From NCBI RefSeq assembly GCF_000163295.1, contig NZ_GG700527.1:327453-391452 (forward strand): 64,000 bases of DNA, given 5' to 3'. The notes under the pieces are model-generated. The model made no database searches. It was not told where the DNA came from and was given only the letters and a program-made list of their open reading frames with translations. The DNA comes from Anaerococcus vaginalis ATCC 51170 (GTDB lineage: Bacteria > Bacillota > Clostridia > Tissierellales > Peptoniphilaceae). Below, one piece after another: positions 10,857-20,438 of the stretch. Every line of letters begins with the position of its first letter. Within the stretch, counting starts at the first letter, position 1. Both the position numbers and the translations under genes were made by a program.

Positions 10857-13800
10857 TCTAAAATCTATTATAGAAATTGACAAAGATTATTATATAAACA
10901 AGGCGATTTATTCAAAAAAATTAAATAAATTGAAATTAAATATTCTAGGAGAATATGATGAAAATATTGAAAAAAAACTTGAATCATATTTTTCTTATGT
11001 TAATTTGTCATTGCAATTTGAAAAGGAAAATAAAAAAGAAACAAATTCCATAGATGATTTTTATGAAAGCCAACCTCTTCCAGATTATTATGAAACAGGT
11101 TATGAAAATCCAGAAAATTTGGGCGAAAATATTGAAGAAAAAATTCAAGAAAGTAAAGAGGCTTCATTAAATAATAAAGATATATTTGATTTGCCAAAAA
11201 TTGAAGAAGACAAGAAAGAATCTTCAAAAAGTCAAGAAGAAGAAAAAACATCAAGCCTTAGAGATTTGAAAAAAATCGAGCTTGAGAACATGATTGAAAA
11301 TGCTAGAAATAATAAGAAAAATTCTGAAAAAAAAGAAGTAAAGCAAGAAGAAATTTTAAAATACGGCAGAAATATAAATGGAGATTTATTTAAAATTGAA
11401 GAAATTTATGACAAAAAAGGCATGAATCTTTCTATAAAGGGAGAAATATTTGGAATTGATATTTTTGAATCAAAAAGAGGAAACTTTATTTATTCTTTTG
11501 ACCTTGAAGATGAATCTGATGCAATAGCTTGCAAGATGTTTGTCCAACCAAGAAATAAATCAAAACTTGAAAATTTAAAAGAAAAAATGATAGTTCAAGT
11601 TCAAGGCGTTTTAAACTATGATAGCTTTTCACATGAAGATGTTTTTACAGTAAATTCTATGGTGGAATGTGAAAAAAAAGAAAGACTTGATACTTATCCT
11701 AAAAAAAGAGTTGAGCTTGAAATTCATACGAAAATGACAAACCTTGATGGATTTGTTGATATGGATGAGCTAGCAAAAAAATTAAAAGCTTGGGGCCATA
11801 GCTCTTGTGGAATTACAGATACAGAAACCCTACAGGCTCTTCCAGATATGTATGACAAACTTGGAAAAAATGATATAAAAATGCTAGCAGGAGCAGAGCT
11901 TTTGTTGGTCGATAAAAATTTAAGGATTTTAACTAACAACTACAATAAAAAAATAAATGATATAAGCGATTTAAAAAATCAAAGATTTATTGTATTTGAC
12001 TTGGAGACGACTGGACTTTCAAAATATATAGATAAAATCACAGAAATTGGTGCTGTAAAAATTGAAAATGGAGAAATAATTGAAGTTTTTAATGAGCTTG
12101 TAAATCCAGAAAAAATGATTCCTCAGAAGGTTGTAGAGCTTACAGGAATTACAAACGAAATGGTAATGGATAAGCCAAAAATTGATGAAGTTTTGCCGAA
12201 ATTTTTAGAATTTTCAAAAGATTCATATTTTGTAGGACAAAATACAGATTTTGATATTGGTTTTATAAAAGAAGCCTGTGATAACTTATCTTACAAATTT
12301 GAGCCAATTTATTTGGATACTTTGCCAATGGCAAGAGCAGTTTTTCCAACTATGGGAAGATTTTCTCTAGATAAACTTGCAAAAAAATTAGGAGTAGGTC
12401 CTTTTAACCATCACAGAGCAAGCGATGATGCAATGACAACTGCCAAAATTTTTATTAAATTATTTGAAAAAATTAAGGATAAAAATAAAGACCTTAGTCT
12501 TGAAAAAATTAATTCAATAAAAACAAAATGGCCTTTGGCTCGTCACGAAAATTTCTCATCAATTATTTTTGCCAAAAATTATCATGGACTTAAAAATCTT
12601 TATAAAATAATTTCAGAATCTAGGATGAAATATTTTAATTTGGAGGCGAAAACGCCTTTTGATTTGGTAAAAGAAAATAAGGAAGGCTTGATAATAGGCT
12701 CTGGCGGCAAAGATGGTCTTTTGTTTAAGGCTATAAGAGATGGCTATGCAGAAGAAAAAATAGAAAAAATTTGCGGATTTTTTGATTTTTTCCAAATAGA
12801 GGCGATGGGAGTTTTTGCTGATGATTTGGAAAATGGAGCTATAAGAGATAAAAATCAAATTATTGAAATAAATAAAAAAATAATTGAGCTTGGAAAAAAA
12901 TATAATAAATTGGTTGTTGCAACAGGCTCTGTAAGGTATATGGAAAAGAAAGATTATGTTCTTAGAAATATTCTTCACAAGGGACAATTTTTTCATTACA
13001 AGGAAAATAATCCCCTTTATTATTTAAAAACAACCAATGAAATGCTTGATGAATTTTATTATTTAGATGATCAAACAAAAATGGAAGTAGTAATTGATAA
13101 TACAATTAAAATTGCTGATAGTTTGGAAAGAATTATGCCAATTCCTCACGAAACTTTTCCACCAAAAATTGAAGGCTCTGATAAAAAATTAAAAGATACA
13201 ACTTATGAAAAAGCAATCTCGATTTATGGAGATCCTCTCCCTGATCTTGTAAAAACAAGACTTGATAAGGAACTTGATTCTATTATTTCAAATGGATATG
13301 CAGTTTTATATATAATTGCAAAAGAGCTTGTAGAAAAATCAAATGAGGATGGATATTTGGTTGGATCAAGAGGTTCTGTTGGTTCATCTTTTGCAGCAAC
13401 CATGGCAAATATTACAGAAGTAAATCCGCTTGCTCCCCATTATGTTTGTCCATCATGCAAGCATTCAGAATTTATAACAGATGGTAGCGTTGGAGCTGGA
13501 ATAGATTTGCCAGATAAAACTTGTCCAAAATGTGGAGCAGATATGAACAAAGACGGCCACGATATTCCTTTTGAAGTTTTCTTGGGATTTGAAGGAGATA
13601 AGGAGCCAGATATTGATTTGAATTTTGCTGGAGAATATCAACCAACTATTCACAAATATACTGAAGAATTATTCGGAGAAGGAAAAGTTTTTAGGGCAGG
13701 AACAATTGGTACAATAAAAGATAATACTGCTTTTGGTTATATCAAAAAATATATGGAAGATAATGACCTAAATCTTTCTAATGCACAAATTAGAAAATAT

Positions 13801-15033
13801 CAAAGAGGACTTTTTGATGTAAAAAGAACAACAGGTCAACATCCAGGTGGTCTTATGATTGTACCAAATGATAAAAATATTTACGATTTTTCTCCTGTTC
13901 AATATCCAGCAGATGATGGAAAAGATGATATAAAAACAACTCATTTTACTTATAATATGATGCATGGAGTAATTTTAAAACTTGATTTATTGGGCCATGA
14001 TGTTCCTACAATTATTAGAAGTCTTCAAGATTTAACAAATACAGATCCTTTGAAGCTTCAAATGGATGATGAAAATGTAATGAATATTTTCTCTTCAACA
14101 AAACCATTAAATATAAAATATGATTTTTCAAATAATGAAATAGGGACTTTGGGTATTCCAGAATTTGGAACTTCTTTTGTAAGAGGAATGTTAAAAGATA
14201 CTTTTCCAACAAAATTTTCTGAAATGACAAGAATTTCTGGACTTTCTCACGGAACAGATGTGTGGTTAAATAATGCTCAAGATTTAGTTAAATCAAAAAC
14301 GGCAGGATTTGACCAAATAATTTCAACTCGTGATGACATAATGAATTCTTTGATTAATCTTGGACTTGATAAGAAAAAATCTTTCCAAATAATGGAAAAA
14401 GTAAGAAAGGGAAAAACTTTATCAGAAGAAACTTTGGCTTATATGAAAGAAAATAATGTTCCAGATTGGTACATTGATTCATGTTTAAAAATAAAATATC
14501 TTTTCCCAAAAGCTCACGCAGTTGCTTATTGTTTGATGAGTTATAGGATTGCCTATTACAAGGTTTATTATCCAAAAGCTTTTTATGCGACATATTTTTC
14601 TACAAAATTAAATGATTTTCAATACTCAGTTATTGTAAATGGATTAAAATCAATCCAATATGCTTTAAATGAAATTAATCAATTAGAAAAACCAACGCAA
14701 AGAGAAAAAAATCTAAGATCATTGTTGGAAGTTGCTGAAGAGATGGCAGCAAGAGATATAAAAATTAAAAAAGCAGACTTATATAAGTCAGAAGCTGTTA
14801 AATTTATTTTGGATGATGACGGAGAAATTTTGCCTCCGCTTTCAGCAGTCGATGATGTTTCAGAAGCCATGGCAAAAGACATAGTTATTGAAAGAGAAAA
14901 AGCAAAATTTATTTCAATTGAAGATTTGAAAAAAAGAACTTCATTAAATAAAAATGCTTTGAATTCTTTAAAAAATTTGGATATAATTGATGGATTGCAA
15001 GAAGAAAATCAAATGTCTTTATTTGATTTATAA
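10837..15033 (+). CDS. polC: DNA polymerase III alpha subunit, Gram-positive type PolC
   Basis: Replicative polymerase with built-in proofreading. Order seen: variable acidic N terminus, OB domain, PHP part 1 (from about residue 290), inserted DEDD 3'-5' exonuclease (FIVFDLETTGL ... NTDFDIGFI ... HHRASDDAMTT), PHP part 2, zinc motif (CPSCK / CPKCG), palm with catalytic PDIDLNFAGEYQ and FRAGTIGTI, and a C-terminal clamp-binding peptide QMSLFDL. 1398 aa, a little short for PolC. Several expected PHP metal ligands look replaced (EIHT for HLHT, TDTE for TDHA, GSGG for GSAC, GSVRY for GDVHY). An alternative ATG at 10846 is possible; the operon ends here. Confidence 0.96.
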   Translation: MKKMKINLKSIIEIDKDYYINKAIYSKKLNKLKLNILGEYDENIEKKLESYFSYVNLSLQFEKENKKETNSIDDFYESQPLPDYYETGYENPENLGENIEEKIQESKEASLNNKDIFDLPKIEEDKKESSKSQEEEKTSSLRDLKKIELENMIENARNNKKNSEKKEVKQEEILKYGRNINGDLFKIEEIYDKKGMNLSIKGEIFGIDIFESKRGNFIYSFDLEDESDAIACKMFVQPRNKSKLENLKEKMIVQVQGVLNYDSFSHEDVFTVNSMVECEKKERLDTYPKKRVELEIHTKMTNLDGFVDMDELAKKLKAWGHSSCGITDTETLQALPDMYDKLGKNDIKMLAGAELLLVDKNLRILTNNYNKKINDISDLKNQRFIVFDLETTGLSKYIDKITEIGAVKIENGEIIEVFNELVNPEKMIPQKVVELTGITNEMVMDKPKIDEVLPKFLEFSKDSYFVGQNTDFDIGFIKEACDNLSYKFEPIYLDTLPMARAVFPTMGRFSLDKLAKKLGVGPFNHHRASDDAMTTAKIFIKLFEKIKDKNKDLSLEKINSIKTKWPLARHENFSSIIFAKNYHGLKNLYKIISESRMKYFNLEAKTPFDLVKENKEGLIIGSGGKDGLLFKAIRDGYAEEKIEKICGFFDFFQIEAMGVFADDLENGAIRDKNQIIEINKKIIELGKKYNKLVVATGSVRYMEKKDYVLRNILHKGQFFHYKENNPLYYLKTTNEMLDEFYYLDDQTKMEVVIDNTIKIADSLERIMPIPHETFPPKIEGSDKKLKDTTYEKAISIYGDPLPDLVKTRLDKELDSIISNGYAVLYIIAKELVEKSNEDGYLVGSRGSVGSSFAATMANITEVNPLAPHYVCPSCKHSEFITDGSVGAGIDLPDKTCPKCGADMNKDGHDIPFEVFLGFEGDKEPDIDLNFAGEYQPTIHKYTEELFGEGKVFRAGTIGTIKDNTAFGYIKKYMEDNDLNLSNAQIRKYQRGLFDVKRTTGQHPGGLMIVPNDKNIYDFSPVQYPADDGKDDIKTTHFTYNMMHGVILKLDLLGHDVPTIIRSLQDLTNTDPLKLQMDDENVMNIFSSTKPLNIKYDFSNNEIGTLGIPEFGTSFVRGMLKDTFPTKFSEMTRISGLSHGTDVWLNNAQDLVKSKTAGFDQIISTRDDIMNSLINLGLDKKKSFQIMEKVRKGKTLSEETLAYMKENNVPDWYIDSCLKIKYLFPKAHAVAYCLMSYRIAYYKVYYPKAFYATYFSTKLNDFQYSVIVNGLKSIQYALNEINQLEKPTQREKNLRSLLEVAEEMAARDIKIKKADLYKSEAVKFILDDDGEILPPLSAVDDVSEAMAKDIVIEREKAKFISIEDLKKRTSLNKNALNSLKNLDIIDGLQEENQMSLFDL

Positions 15034-15037
15034 ATTA

Positions 15038-15077
15038 AAACTCTAATAGAGATTAAATCTTTATTAGAGTTTTTTTA
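15038..15077 (+). terminator. Terminator of the uppS-polC operon
   Basis: Stem AACTCTAATA / TATTAGAGTT with a 12-nt loop, followed by seven Ts. Confidence 0.85.
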
Positions 15078-15184
15078 TTATATTTTTTTAAATAACAATT
15101 TATGCATATATATAACAATAAAAATCAATTAATTATCAAAATTAAGCGACTTGTGTAGGATTTTTATTATTTTTATTAAAAAAT

Positions 15185-15213
15185 CTTACAAAATTTAAAA
15201 TTTTTGATATAAT
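15185..15213 (+). promoter_or_regulatory. Promoter of the DMT transporter gene
   Basis: CTTACA (15185-15190) and a perfect TATAAT (15208-15213) with a 17-nt spacer, about 36 bases before the start codon. Confidence 0.55.
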
Positions 15214-15248
15214 ACAAGCAAGCGGAAAAAAATCTATTAGGAGTAAGT

Positions 15249-16151
15249 ATGAAAAATAAACATAGGGGAGAATTACTTTTACTATTGACTTCCTTTATTT
15301 GGGGCTTTGCTTTTATTGCCCAAAAATTAGGAAGTGATTACATAGAACCATTTACCTTTAATTTTTTTAGAAATTTGACAGCTGGAATTTTTTTATTAGC
15401 TTATTCATTTTTTAAAAAAAATAAACCGAGAAAAAAAGTAGATAGTATTACAAAAACTGCAACAATCAGAGGTGGAATTGCCACAGGTCTTGTCATGGCA
15501 GTTGCAGTTAGCTTTCAACAAACTGGAGTTTATTTTACGACAAGTGGTAAGGCAGGTTTTATTACATCACTTTACGTTGTCATAGTTCCAATTTTTGCAA
15601 TTTTTATGGGCAAAAAAGTTTCCAAAAAAACTGCAATTTCTATAATACTCGCTTTAGTTGGTTTATACTTATTAACTGTAAGAGTTGATGATGGATTTTC
15701 TATAAATAAGGGAGATATTTTAATTTTTGTTGGCTCCTTATTTTTTGCTTTTCATATTTTATTTATTGATAAATTTTCTATAAGAGCTGATAGTGTAAAA
15801 ATGTCTATGATTCAATTTTTTGTAGCAAGTTTAGTATCTTTGCTTCTTATGATTTTATTTGAAAAACCAAATTTTGATTTATTAATGAAAGGCATGCTTG
15901 CTATTTTGTATTTGGGTATATTTTCATCAGGTTTGGGTTATACTCTCCAAATCGTTGCCCAAAAAGATACTGATCCTACAATTGCTAGTTTAATTTTATC
16001 CTTGGAATCAGTTTTTGCTGCATTTTTTGGATTTTTATTTTTGAAAGAAAGACCAGTAGATAGGGAAATTATTGGAGGAATAATTATGTTTATCGCAATA
16101 ATTTTATCTCAAATTCCCGAACAAAAAATAAAAAAATTTTTAAAAAAGTAA
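15249..16151 (+). CDS. EamA/DMT-superfamily membrane transporter
   Basis: Ten-helix drug/metabolite transporter of the EamA type. The two five-helix repeats are recognisable: the first starts with ELLLLLTSFIWGFAFIAQKLG and the second with ILIFVGSLFFAFHILFIDKFS. The C-terminal SLESVFAAFFGFLFLKERP is a DMT hallmark. 300 aa. AGGAGTAAGT precedes the ATG. It is a monocistronic unit with its own promoter and terminator. Substrates vary widely in this family (amino acids, nucleosides, small metabolites) and cannot be inferred here. Confidence 0.88.
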   Translation: MKNKHRGELLLLLTSFIWGFAFIAQKLGSDYIEPFTFNFFRNLTAGIFLLAYSFFKKNKPRKKVDSITKTATIRGGIATGLVMAVAVSFQQTGVYFTTSGKAGFITSLYVVIVPIFAIFMGKKVSKKTAISIILALVGLYLLTVRVDDGFSINKGDILIFVGSLFFAFHILFIDKFSIRADSVKMSMIQFFVASLVSLLLMILFEKPNFDLLMKGMLAILYLGIFSSGLGYTLQIVAQKDTDPTIASLILSLESVFAAFFGFLFLKERPVDREIIGGIIMFIAIILSQIPEQKIKKFLKK

Positions 16152-16156
16152 AGTAC

Positions 16157-16205
16157 AAATCTCTAGTTATTTAAAATAAAATGCTAGAGATTTTTAATTT
16201 TATAT
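16157..16205 (+). terminator. Terminator after the DMT transporter
   Basis: Ten-base-pair stem AAATCTCTAG / CTAGAGATTT separated by an A/T-rich loop, followed by TTT. Confidence 0.75.
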
Positions 16206-16242
16206 TTTTGTTAAATTTTATTTTGTTAAATTTATTTTAAAA

Positions 16243-16270
16243 TTGAAAGTTAAGTCTTTTATAGTATAAT
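16243..16270 (+). promoter_or_regulatory. Promoter of the rimP-nusA-infB-ribF operon
   Basis: TTGAAA (16243-16248) and TATAAT (16265-16270) with a 16-nt spacer, just upstream of the leader hairpin. Confidence 0.7.
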
Positions 16271-16282
16271 AATTTTAAGCGA

Positions 16283-16306
16283 AGAGTGGACAAATCCACT
16301 CTTTTA
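16283..16306 (+). promoter_or_regulatory. rimP leader hairpin (possible attenuator)
   Basis: Perfect 8-bp stem AGAGTGGA / TCCACTCT with a CAAA loop and a short T run, only about 6 bases after the predicted transcription start. Similar short hairpins precede rimP in many Firmicutes and are described as the rimP leader. The T run suggests premature termination, possibly counteracted by NusA-linked feedback; that mechanism is inferred. Confidence 0.65.
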
Positions 16307-16324
16307 ATGTGTAAAGGGGAAGTT

Positions 16325-16765
16325 ATGGATTTAATAAGCAAATTAAAAGAAAATTTAGAAAGTGATATTAATGGGCTTGGTTACGAGCTTGTGGATATTG
16401 AATTTGTAAATGAGGGTAAAAATAAAATATTAAGGTTTTTTATTTACAAAGATGGAGGAATCACAATTGATGATTGTGAAAAGACTTCTAATTTTTTAAG
16501 CGAAAGATTAGATGAAATTGACCTTATAAAATCTTTTTATTATTTGGAAGTATCTTCTCCTGATCTTTCAAGACCATTAAAGACTGACAGAGATCTTGAA
16601 AGAAACAAAGATGAGCTTTTAGAAATAAAGCTTAAAAATGGCGAGAAGTTTATAGGAAAAATTAAAGAAATAAAAGAAAATTCCTTAATTTTTACACTTG
16701 AAAATGAGCAAAAAGAAATTGAAAAGAGTGAAATTAAGACTATTAAAATTGAGATAGTCTTCTAG
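16325..16765 (+). CDS. rimP: Ribosome maturation factor RimP
   Basis: Assembly factor for the 30S subunit. Typical landmarks are GYELVDIEFVNEG, LRFFIYKDGGITIDDCEKTSNFLSERLDE, and the SSPDLSRPLKTDRDLERN segment before the C-terminal Sm-like domain. The ATG at 16325 is preferred because AAAGGGGAAG lies directly upstream and the family starts with DLISKLKENLE. A longer reading frame back to 16286 would run through the leader hairpin. 146 aa, normal. First gene of the translation operon, followed by nusA after 8 bp. Confidence 0.93.
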   Translation: MDLISKLKENLESDINGLGYELVDIEFVNEGKNKILRFFIYKDGGITIDDCEKTSNFLSERLDEIDLIKSFYYLEVSSPDLSRPLKTDRDLERNKDELLEIKLKNGEKFIGKIKEIKENSLIFTLENEQKEIEKSEIKTIKIEIVF

Positions 16766-16773
16766 GGGGACAA

Positions 16774-18021
16774 ATGAATAAAGAATTTATAATTGCCTTA
16801 GAGGAGCTTGAAAAAACTAAAAATGTTGACAAGAGAATAATCCTTGAAGCATTGGAAAAAGCTTTGGTAAAATCTTACCAAAAAAACTACGATAATAATG
16901 AAAATGTTGATGTAAGCATTGACGATGAAACTGGAGAAATCGAAGTATATTCTCTAAAAAATGTAGTTGAAGAAGTAAATGAACCAATAGCTGAAATTTC
17001 TAAGACAAAAGCAAAAGAAATTGATCCTAAACTTGATTTGGGCGATATTTGTAGGGTTAAAATTGCACCGAAAAATTTTGGAAGAGTTGCAGCTCAAACT
17101 GCAAGAAATATTGTAATCCAAAAAATTAGAGATGCCCAAAGAGATTCAGTTTATTCTGAATATTTGGATAGGGCAAATGAAATTATAACAGGCGTTGTAC
17201 AAAGAGAAGATAAGTTTAATATCTACATAAATCTTGATAAAATTGAAGGAATTATTCCATTAAAAGAGCAAGTAGAAAATGAAACTTATACTCCAAACCA
17301 AAGAATAAAAGTTTTAATTAAAGAAGTAAAAAATACAACAAAAGAGCCACAAATTATTTTATCAAGAAAAGATAAGGCCTTGGTTGTAAGGTTATTTGAG
17401 CTTGAAGTTCCAGAAATTACAAATGGAATAATTGAAATTTATGGAATAGATAGAGAAGCAGGTTCAAGAACAAAAATTGCAGTTTTCTCAAATGATCCAG
17501 AAATTGATTCGATTGGAGCTTGTATTGGATTTAAAGGAAGTCGTGTAAACTCAATAGTAGAAGAATTACAAGGCGAAAAAATTGATATTATAAATTACGA
17601 TAAAGATATAAAAGTATTTATAAAAAATTCCCTATCTCCAGCAGAAATTAACGAAGTTTATATAAACGATAAGAAAAAACAATCATTAGTAGTTGTAAGA
17701 GAAGATCAATTATCTCTTGCCATTGGAAAAGAAGGACAAAACGCAAGACTTGCAGCAAGACTTACGGGCTGGAAAATTGATATAAAAAGTCAAGAAGAAT
17801 TCGACCAATTAAGCCAAGAAGAAATTGATGAAATACTTGGACTTAACGAACAAACAGACAAAGATTTAGAAAATATTGAAGAAAATTCAAAAGAAGATAT
17901 TTTAGAAGATGAAAATGCACAACAAGGCGAAAATTTAGATATAGATAAAGAAAATATAGAAGATTTATCAAACGACCTTGACCAAATTATTAAAGAAGAT
18001 ATTGAAGAAAGTGATGAATAA
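16774..18021 (+). CDS. nusA: Transcription termination/antitermination factor NusA
   Basis: Binds RNA polymerase and nascent RNA, modulating pausing and termination. Domain order: N-terminal polymerase-binding domain (ALEKALVKSYQKNY), S1 domain (ITGVVQREDKFNIYINLDKIEGIIP), and two KH domains (DSIGACIGFKGSRVNSIVEELQGEKIDII and LSLAIGKEGQNARLAARLTGWKIDI). A strongly acidic low-complexity tail of about 60 residues replaces any further domain. 415 aa. GGGGAC precedes the start. In operon with rimP and rnpM. Confidence 0.96.
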   Translation: MNKEFIIALEELEKTKNVDKRIILEALEKALVKSYQKNYDNNENVDVSIDDETGEIEVYSLKNVVEEVNEPIAEISKTKAKEIDPKLDLGDICRVKIAPKNFGRVAAQTARNIVIQKIRDAQRDSVYSEYLDRANEIITGVVQREDKFNIYINLDKIEGIIPLKEQVENETYTPNQRIKVLIKEVKNTTKEPQIILSRKDKALVVRLFELEVPEITNGIIEIYGIDREAGSRTKIAVFSNDPEIDSIGACIGFKGSRVNSIVEELQGEKIDIINYDKDIKVFIKNSLSPAEINEVYINDKKKQSLVVVREDQLSLAIGKEGQNARLAARLTGWKIDIKSQEEFDQLSQEEIDEILGLNEQTDKDLENIEENSKEDILEDENAQQGENLDIDKENIEDLSNDLDQIIKEDIEESDE

Positions 18022-18045
18022 TAACTTATTAATAATGGTGAAAAA

Positions 18046-18303
18046 ATGAAACAAAGAAAAATACCACAAAGAAAATGTATAGTTTGTGGAGAAAACAAAG
18101 ACAAACACGAATTGATTAGGATAGTAAAAAACAAAGAAGAAGGAATTATCCTAGATCCTACTGGCAAAAAAAATGGTAGGGGAGCTTATATTTGTAAAAA
18201 TGAAACTTGCATAAACGAAGCCAAGAAGAAAAGAAAATTAGAAAAAGTTTTTAAAACTGAAATTAGTGATGATCTTTATGAGGAGATAATTGCTATGAAA
18301 TAA
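18046..18303 (+). CDS. rnpM: YlxR/RnpM family RNA-binding protein
   Basis: Small basic protein of the YlxR family (DUF448), characterised in B. subtilis as a modulator of RNase P (RnpM). It shows the signature RKCIVCGE, HELIRIV, GRGAYIC and the basic C-terminal helix. 85 aa. It lies between nusA and infB as usual, but the L7Ae-like ylxQ gene that normally follows is absent, and infB starts 13 bp later. Confidence 0.9.
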   Translation: MKQRKIPQRKCIVCGENKDKHELIRIVKNKEEGIILDPTGKKNGRGAYICKNETCINEAKKKRKLEKVFKTEISDDLYEEIIAMK

Positions 18304-18316
18304 AAGAGGTGATTAG

Positions 18317-20437
18317 ATGGCTAAAAAATTAAGAATTTATGAATTAGCAAAAGAACACAAAAAAAGTACGAAAGAAATGCTCAGTCTACTAAAAGACGAA
18401 TTTGGACTAAAAATAAAATCCCACATGTCAGTTTTAAGTGGAGATGAACTTGCAATAGTTGAAGAATATTTTGGGGAAGATAAAAAAATAAAAGAAGAGA
18501 AAAAAGAAATAAAAGCAGAAAAAAAATCAGAAGAAAAATCTTTGGAAGATAAAAATTCAAAAAATAAAAAAGAAAAGAAGTCATCAAAGAAAAAAGAAAA
18601 AAAGAAAAACAAAAATAAAAAGCAAAATAAAAGATCAAAAAAATCAACCAAAAGAGAAGTAAAAGCAGAAAATAATGATGATGGAAATATTTATATTCCA
18701 GAATCAATTTCAGTAAAATCTTTTGCGGAAAAAATCGATGAAAATGCCAACCAAGTTATTATGAAACTTATGGGACTTGGAGTAATGGCTGGTTTAAATG
18801 ATCAAATAGAATTTGAACAAGCAGAGCTTGTTGCTCTTGAATTTAATAAGGAAATTGCAAAAGAAGTTAAGCTTGATGAAATTGAAATTCAAGAAAAAGA
18901 TTTAGATTTCGAAGATGACGAAAAAGATTTACAAACTCGTCCACCAGTAGTTTCAGTAATGGGACACGTTGATCACGGAAAAACTTCAATTCTAGACGCA
19001 ATTAGAGATACACAATTTGCATCTGGAGAAGCTGGAGGAATTACTCAACACATTGGTGCTTCAACTGTAAAAATAAATGATAAAGAAATTGTATTTTTGG
19101 ATACACCAGGCCACGAAGCTTTCACTCAAATGAGAATGAGAGGAGCTCAATCAACTGATATAGCAATTTTGGTTGTAGCTGGAGATGATGGAGTAATGCC
19201 ACAAACAATTGAGGCGATTAATCACGCAAAAGCTGCAGAAATTCCAATAATTGTTGCGATAAATAAAATGGACAAAGAAGAAAGTGATCCAAATAGAGTA
19301 AAACAAGAACTTACAGAATATGGTTTAGTTTCAGAAGACTGGGGCGGAGATACAATCATGGTAGAAGTATCTGCAAGAACTGGCGATGGAATTAAAGATT
19401 TGTTGGAGATGGTTTTGCTTGTTGCAGAAATGAGAGAATTAAAAGCAAATCCTAACAGAGCTGCAGTTGGAATTATCATTGAAGCTCAACTTGATAAGGC
19501 AAGAGGTTCTGTAGCAACTGTTCTTGTTCAAAAAGGAACTCTTCACGACAAAGATTATGTAGTTACTGGTTCATCATCAGGAAGAATTAGAGCTATGTTT
19601 AATTCAAAAGGAGAGCCAATCTCAGAAGCAGGTCCATCAATGCCAGCCCAAATTTTAGGACTAAGCGATGTGGCAGAAGCAGGAGATAAAATTTTTGCTG
19701 TAGAAGATGAAAAAACTGCAAGAGCTTATGCAGATCGTGCAAAAGAGCAAAAAAGAGAAGAAAGACTAATTCAAAAATCTAATACAAACCTTGAAGATAT
19801 GTACGAAGGCATCGAAGATGGAGAATTAAAAGAATTAAATATTATAGTAAAAACTGATGTAAAAGGAACAGTAGATGCAGTTTCAAGTTCATTTTCAAAA
19901 CTTTCAAACGAAGAAGTTTTTGTAAATGTAATTGCAGGAGCTGTTGGAGGAATTTCAGAATCAGATGTTCTTCTTGCTCAAGCATCAAATGCTATAATTA
20001 TTGGATTTAATGTTCGTCCAACTCAAGGTGCTCTTCAAATGGCAGAAGAAAATAATATAGAAATAAGAACTTATTCTGTAATTTATGAAGCGATAGAAGA
20101 TGTAGAAAAAGCTCTAAAAGGAATGCTTGATCCAGAATTTGAAGAAAAAGTTTTAGGTCGTGCAAAAGTTCAAGAAACTTTCAAAATTCCAAATGCAGGA
20201 ATGGTTGCAGGTGTTCTTGTAACAAGTGGTTCAATTCCAAGAAGAGCAAAAATAAGATTATTAAGGGACAATGTTGTTATCTTTGATGGAGAAATTGAAT
20301 CTATGAAAAGATTTAAAGATGATGCCAAAGAATTAAATAATGGCTACGAAGGTGGAATTGGCCTTGAAAAATTCAACGACATCAAAGAAGGCGACGAGCT
20401 TGAAGCCTACGAAATGATAGAAAAAGAAAGAGAATAG
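18317..20437 (+). CDS. infB: Translation initiation factor IF-2
   Basis: GTPase that places initiator tRNA on the 30S subunit and promotes subunit joining. An N-terminal IF2_N helix motif (LRIYELAKEHKKSTKEMLSLL) is followed by a Lys/Glu-rich linker (about residues 50-120), a second IF2_N motif and the GTPase: G1 GHVDHGKTS near residue 215, G3 DTPGHEAF, G4 NKMD. C-terminal domains II-IV include LLRDNVVIFDGEIESMKRFKDD. 706 aa. AGAGGTG precedes the ATG. Confidence 0.97.
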   Translation: MAKKLRIYELAKEHKKSTKEMLSLLKDEFGLKIKSHMSVLSGDELAIVEEYFGEDKKIKEEKKEIKAEKKSEEKSLEDKNSKNKKEKKSSKKKEKKKNKNKKQNKRSKKSTKREVKAENNDDGNIYIPESISVKSFAEKIDENANQVIMKLMGLGVMAGLNDQIEFEQAELVALEFNKEIAKEVKLDEIEIQEKDLDFEDDEKDLQTRPPVVSVMGHVDHGKTSILDAIRDTQFASGEAGGITQHIGASTVKINDKEIVFLDTPGHEAFTQMRMRGAQSTDIAILVVAGDDGVMPQTIEAINHAKAAEIPIIVAINKMDKEESDPNRVKQELTEYGLVSEDWGGDTIMVEVSARTGDGIKDLLEMVLLVAEMRELKANPNRAAVGIIIEAQLDKARGSVATVLVQKGTLHDKDYVVTGSSSGRIRAMFNSKGEPISEAGPSMPAQILGLSDVAEAGDKIFAVEDEKTARAYADRAKEQKREERLIQKSNTNLEDMYEGIEDGELKELNIIVKTDVKGTVDAVSSSFSKLSNEEVFVNVIAGAVGGISESDVLLAQASNAIIIGFNVRPTQGALQMAEENNIEIRTYSVIYEAIEDVEKALKGMLDPEFEEKVLGRAKVQETFKIPNAGMVAGVLVTSGSIPRRAKIRLLRDNVVIFDGEIESMKRFKDDAKELNNGYEGGIGLEKFNDIKEGDELEAYEMIEKERE

Positions 20438-20438
20438 A

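Noticed and set aside
15078-15184. Hidden gene or riboswitch between polC and the DMT transporter
   Set aside because: The stretch is A/T-rich with no ORF with ribosome site and no recognisable aptamer; only a terminator and a promoter are supported.
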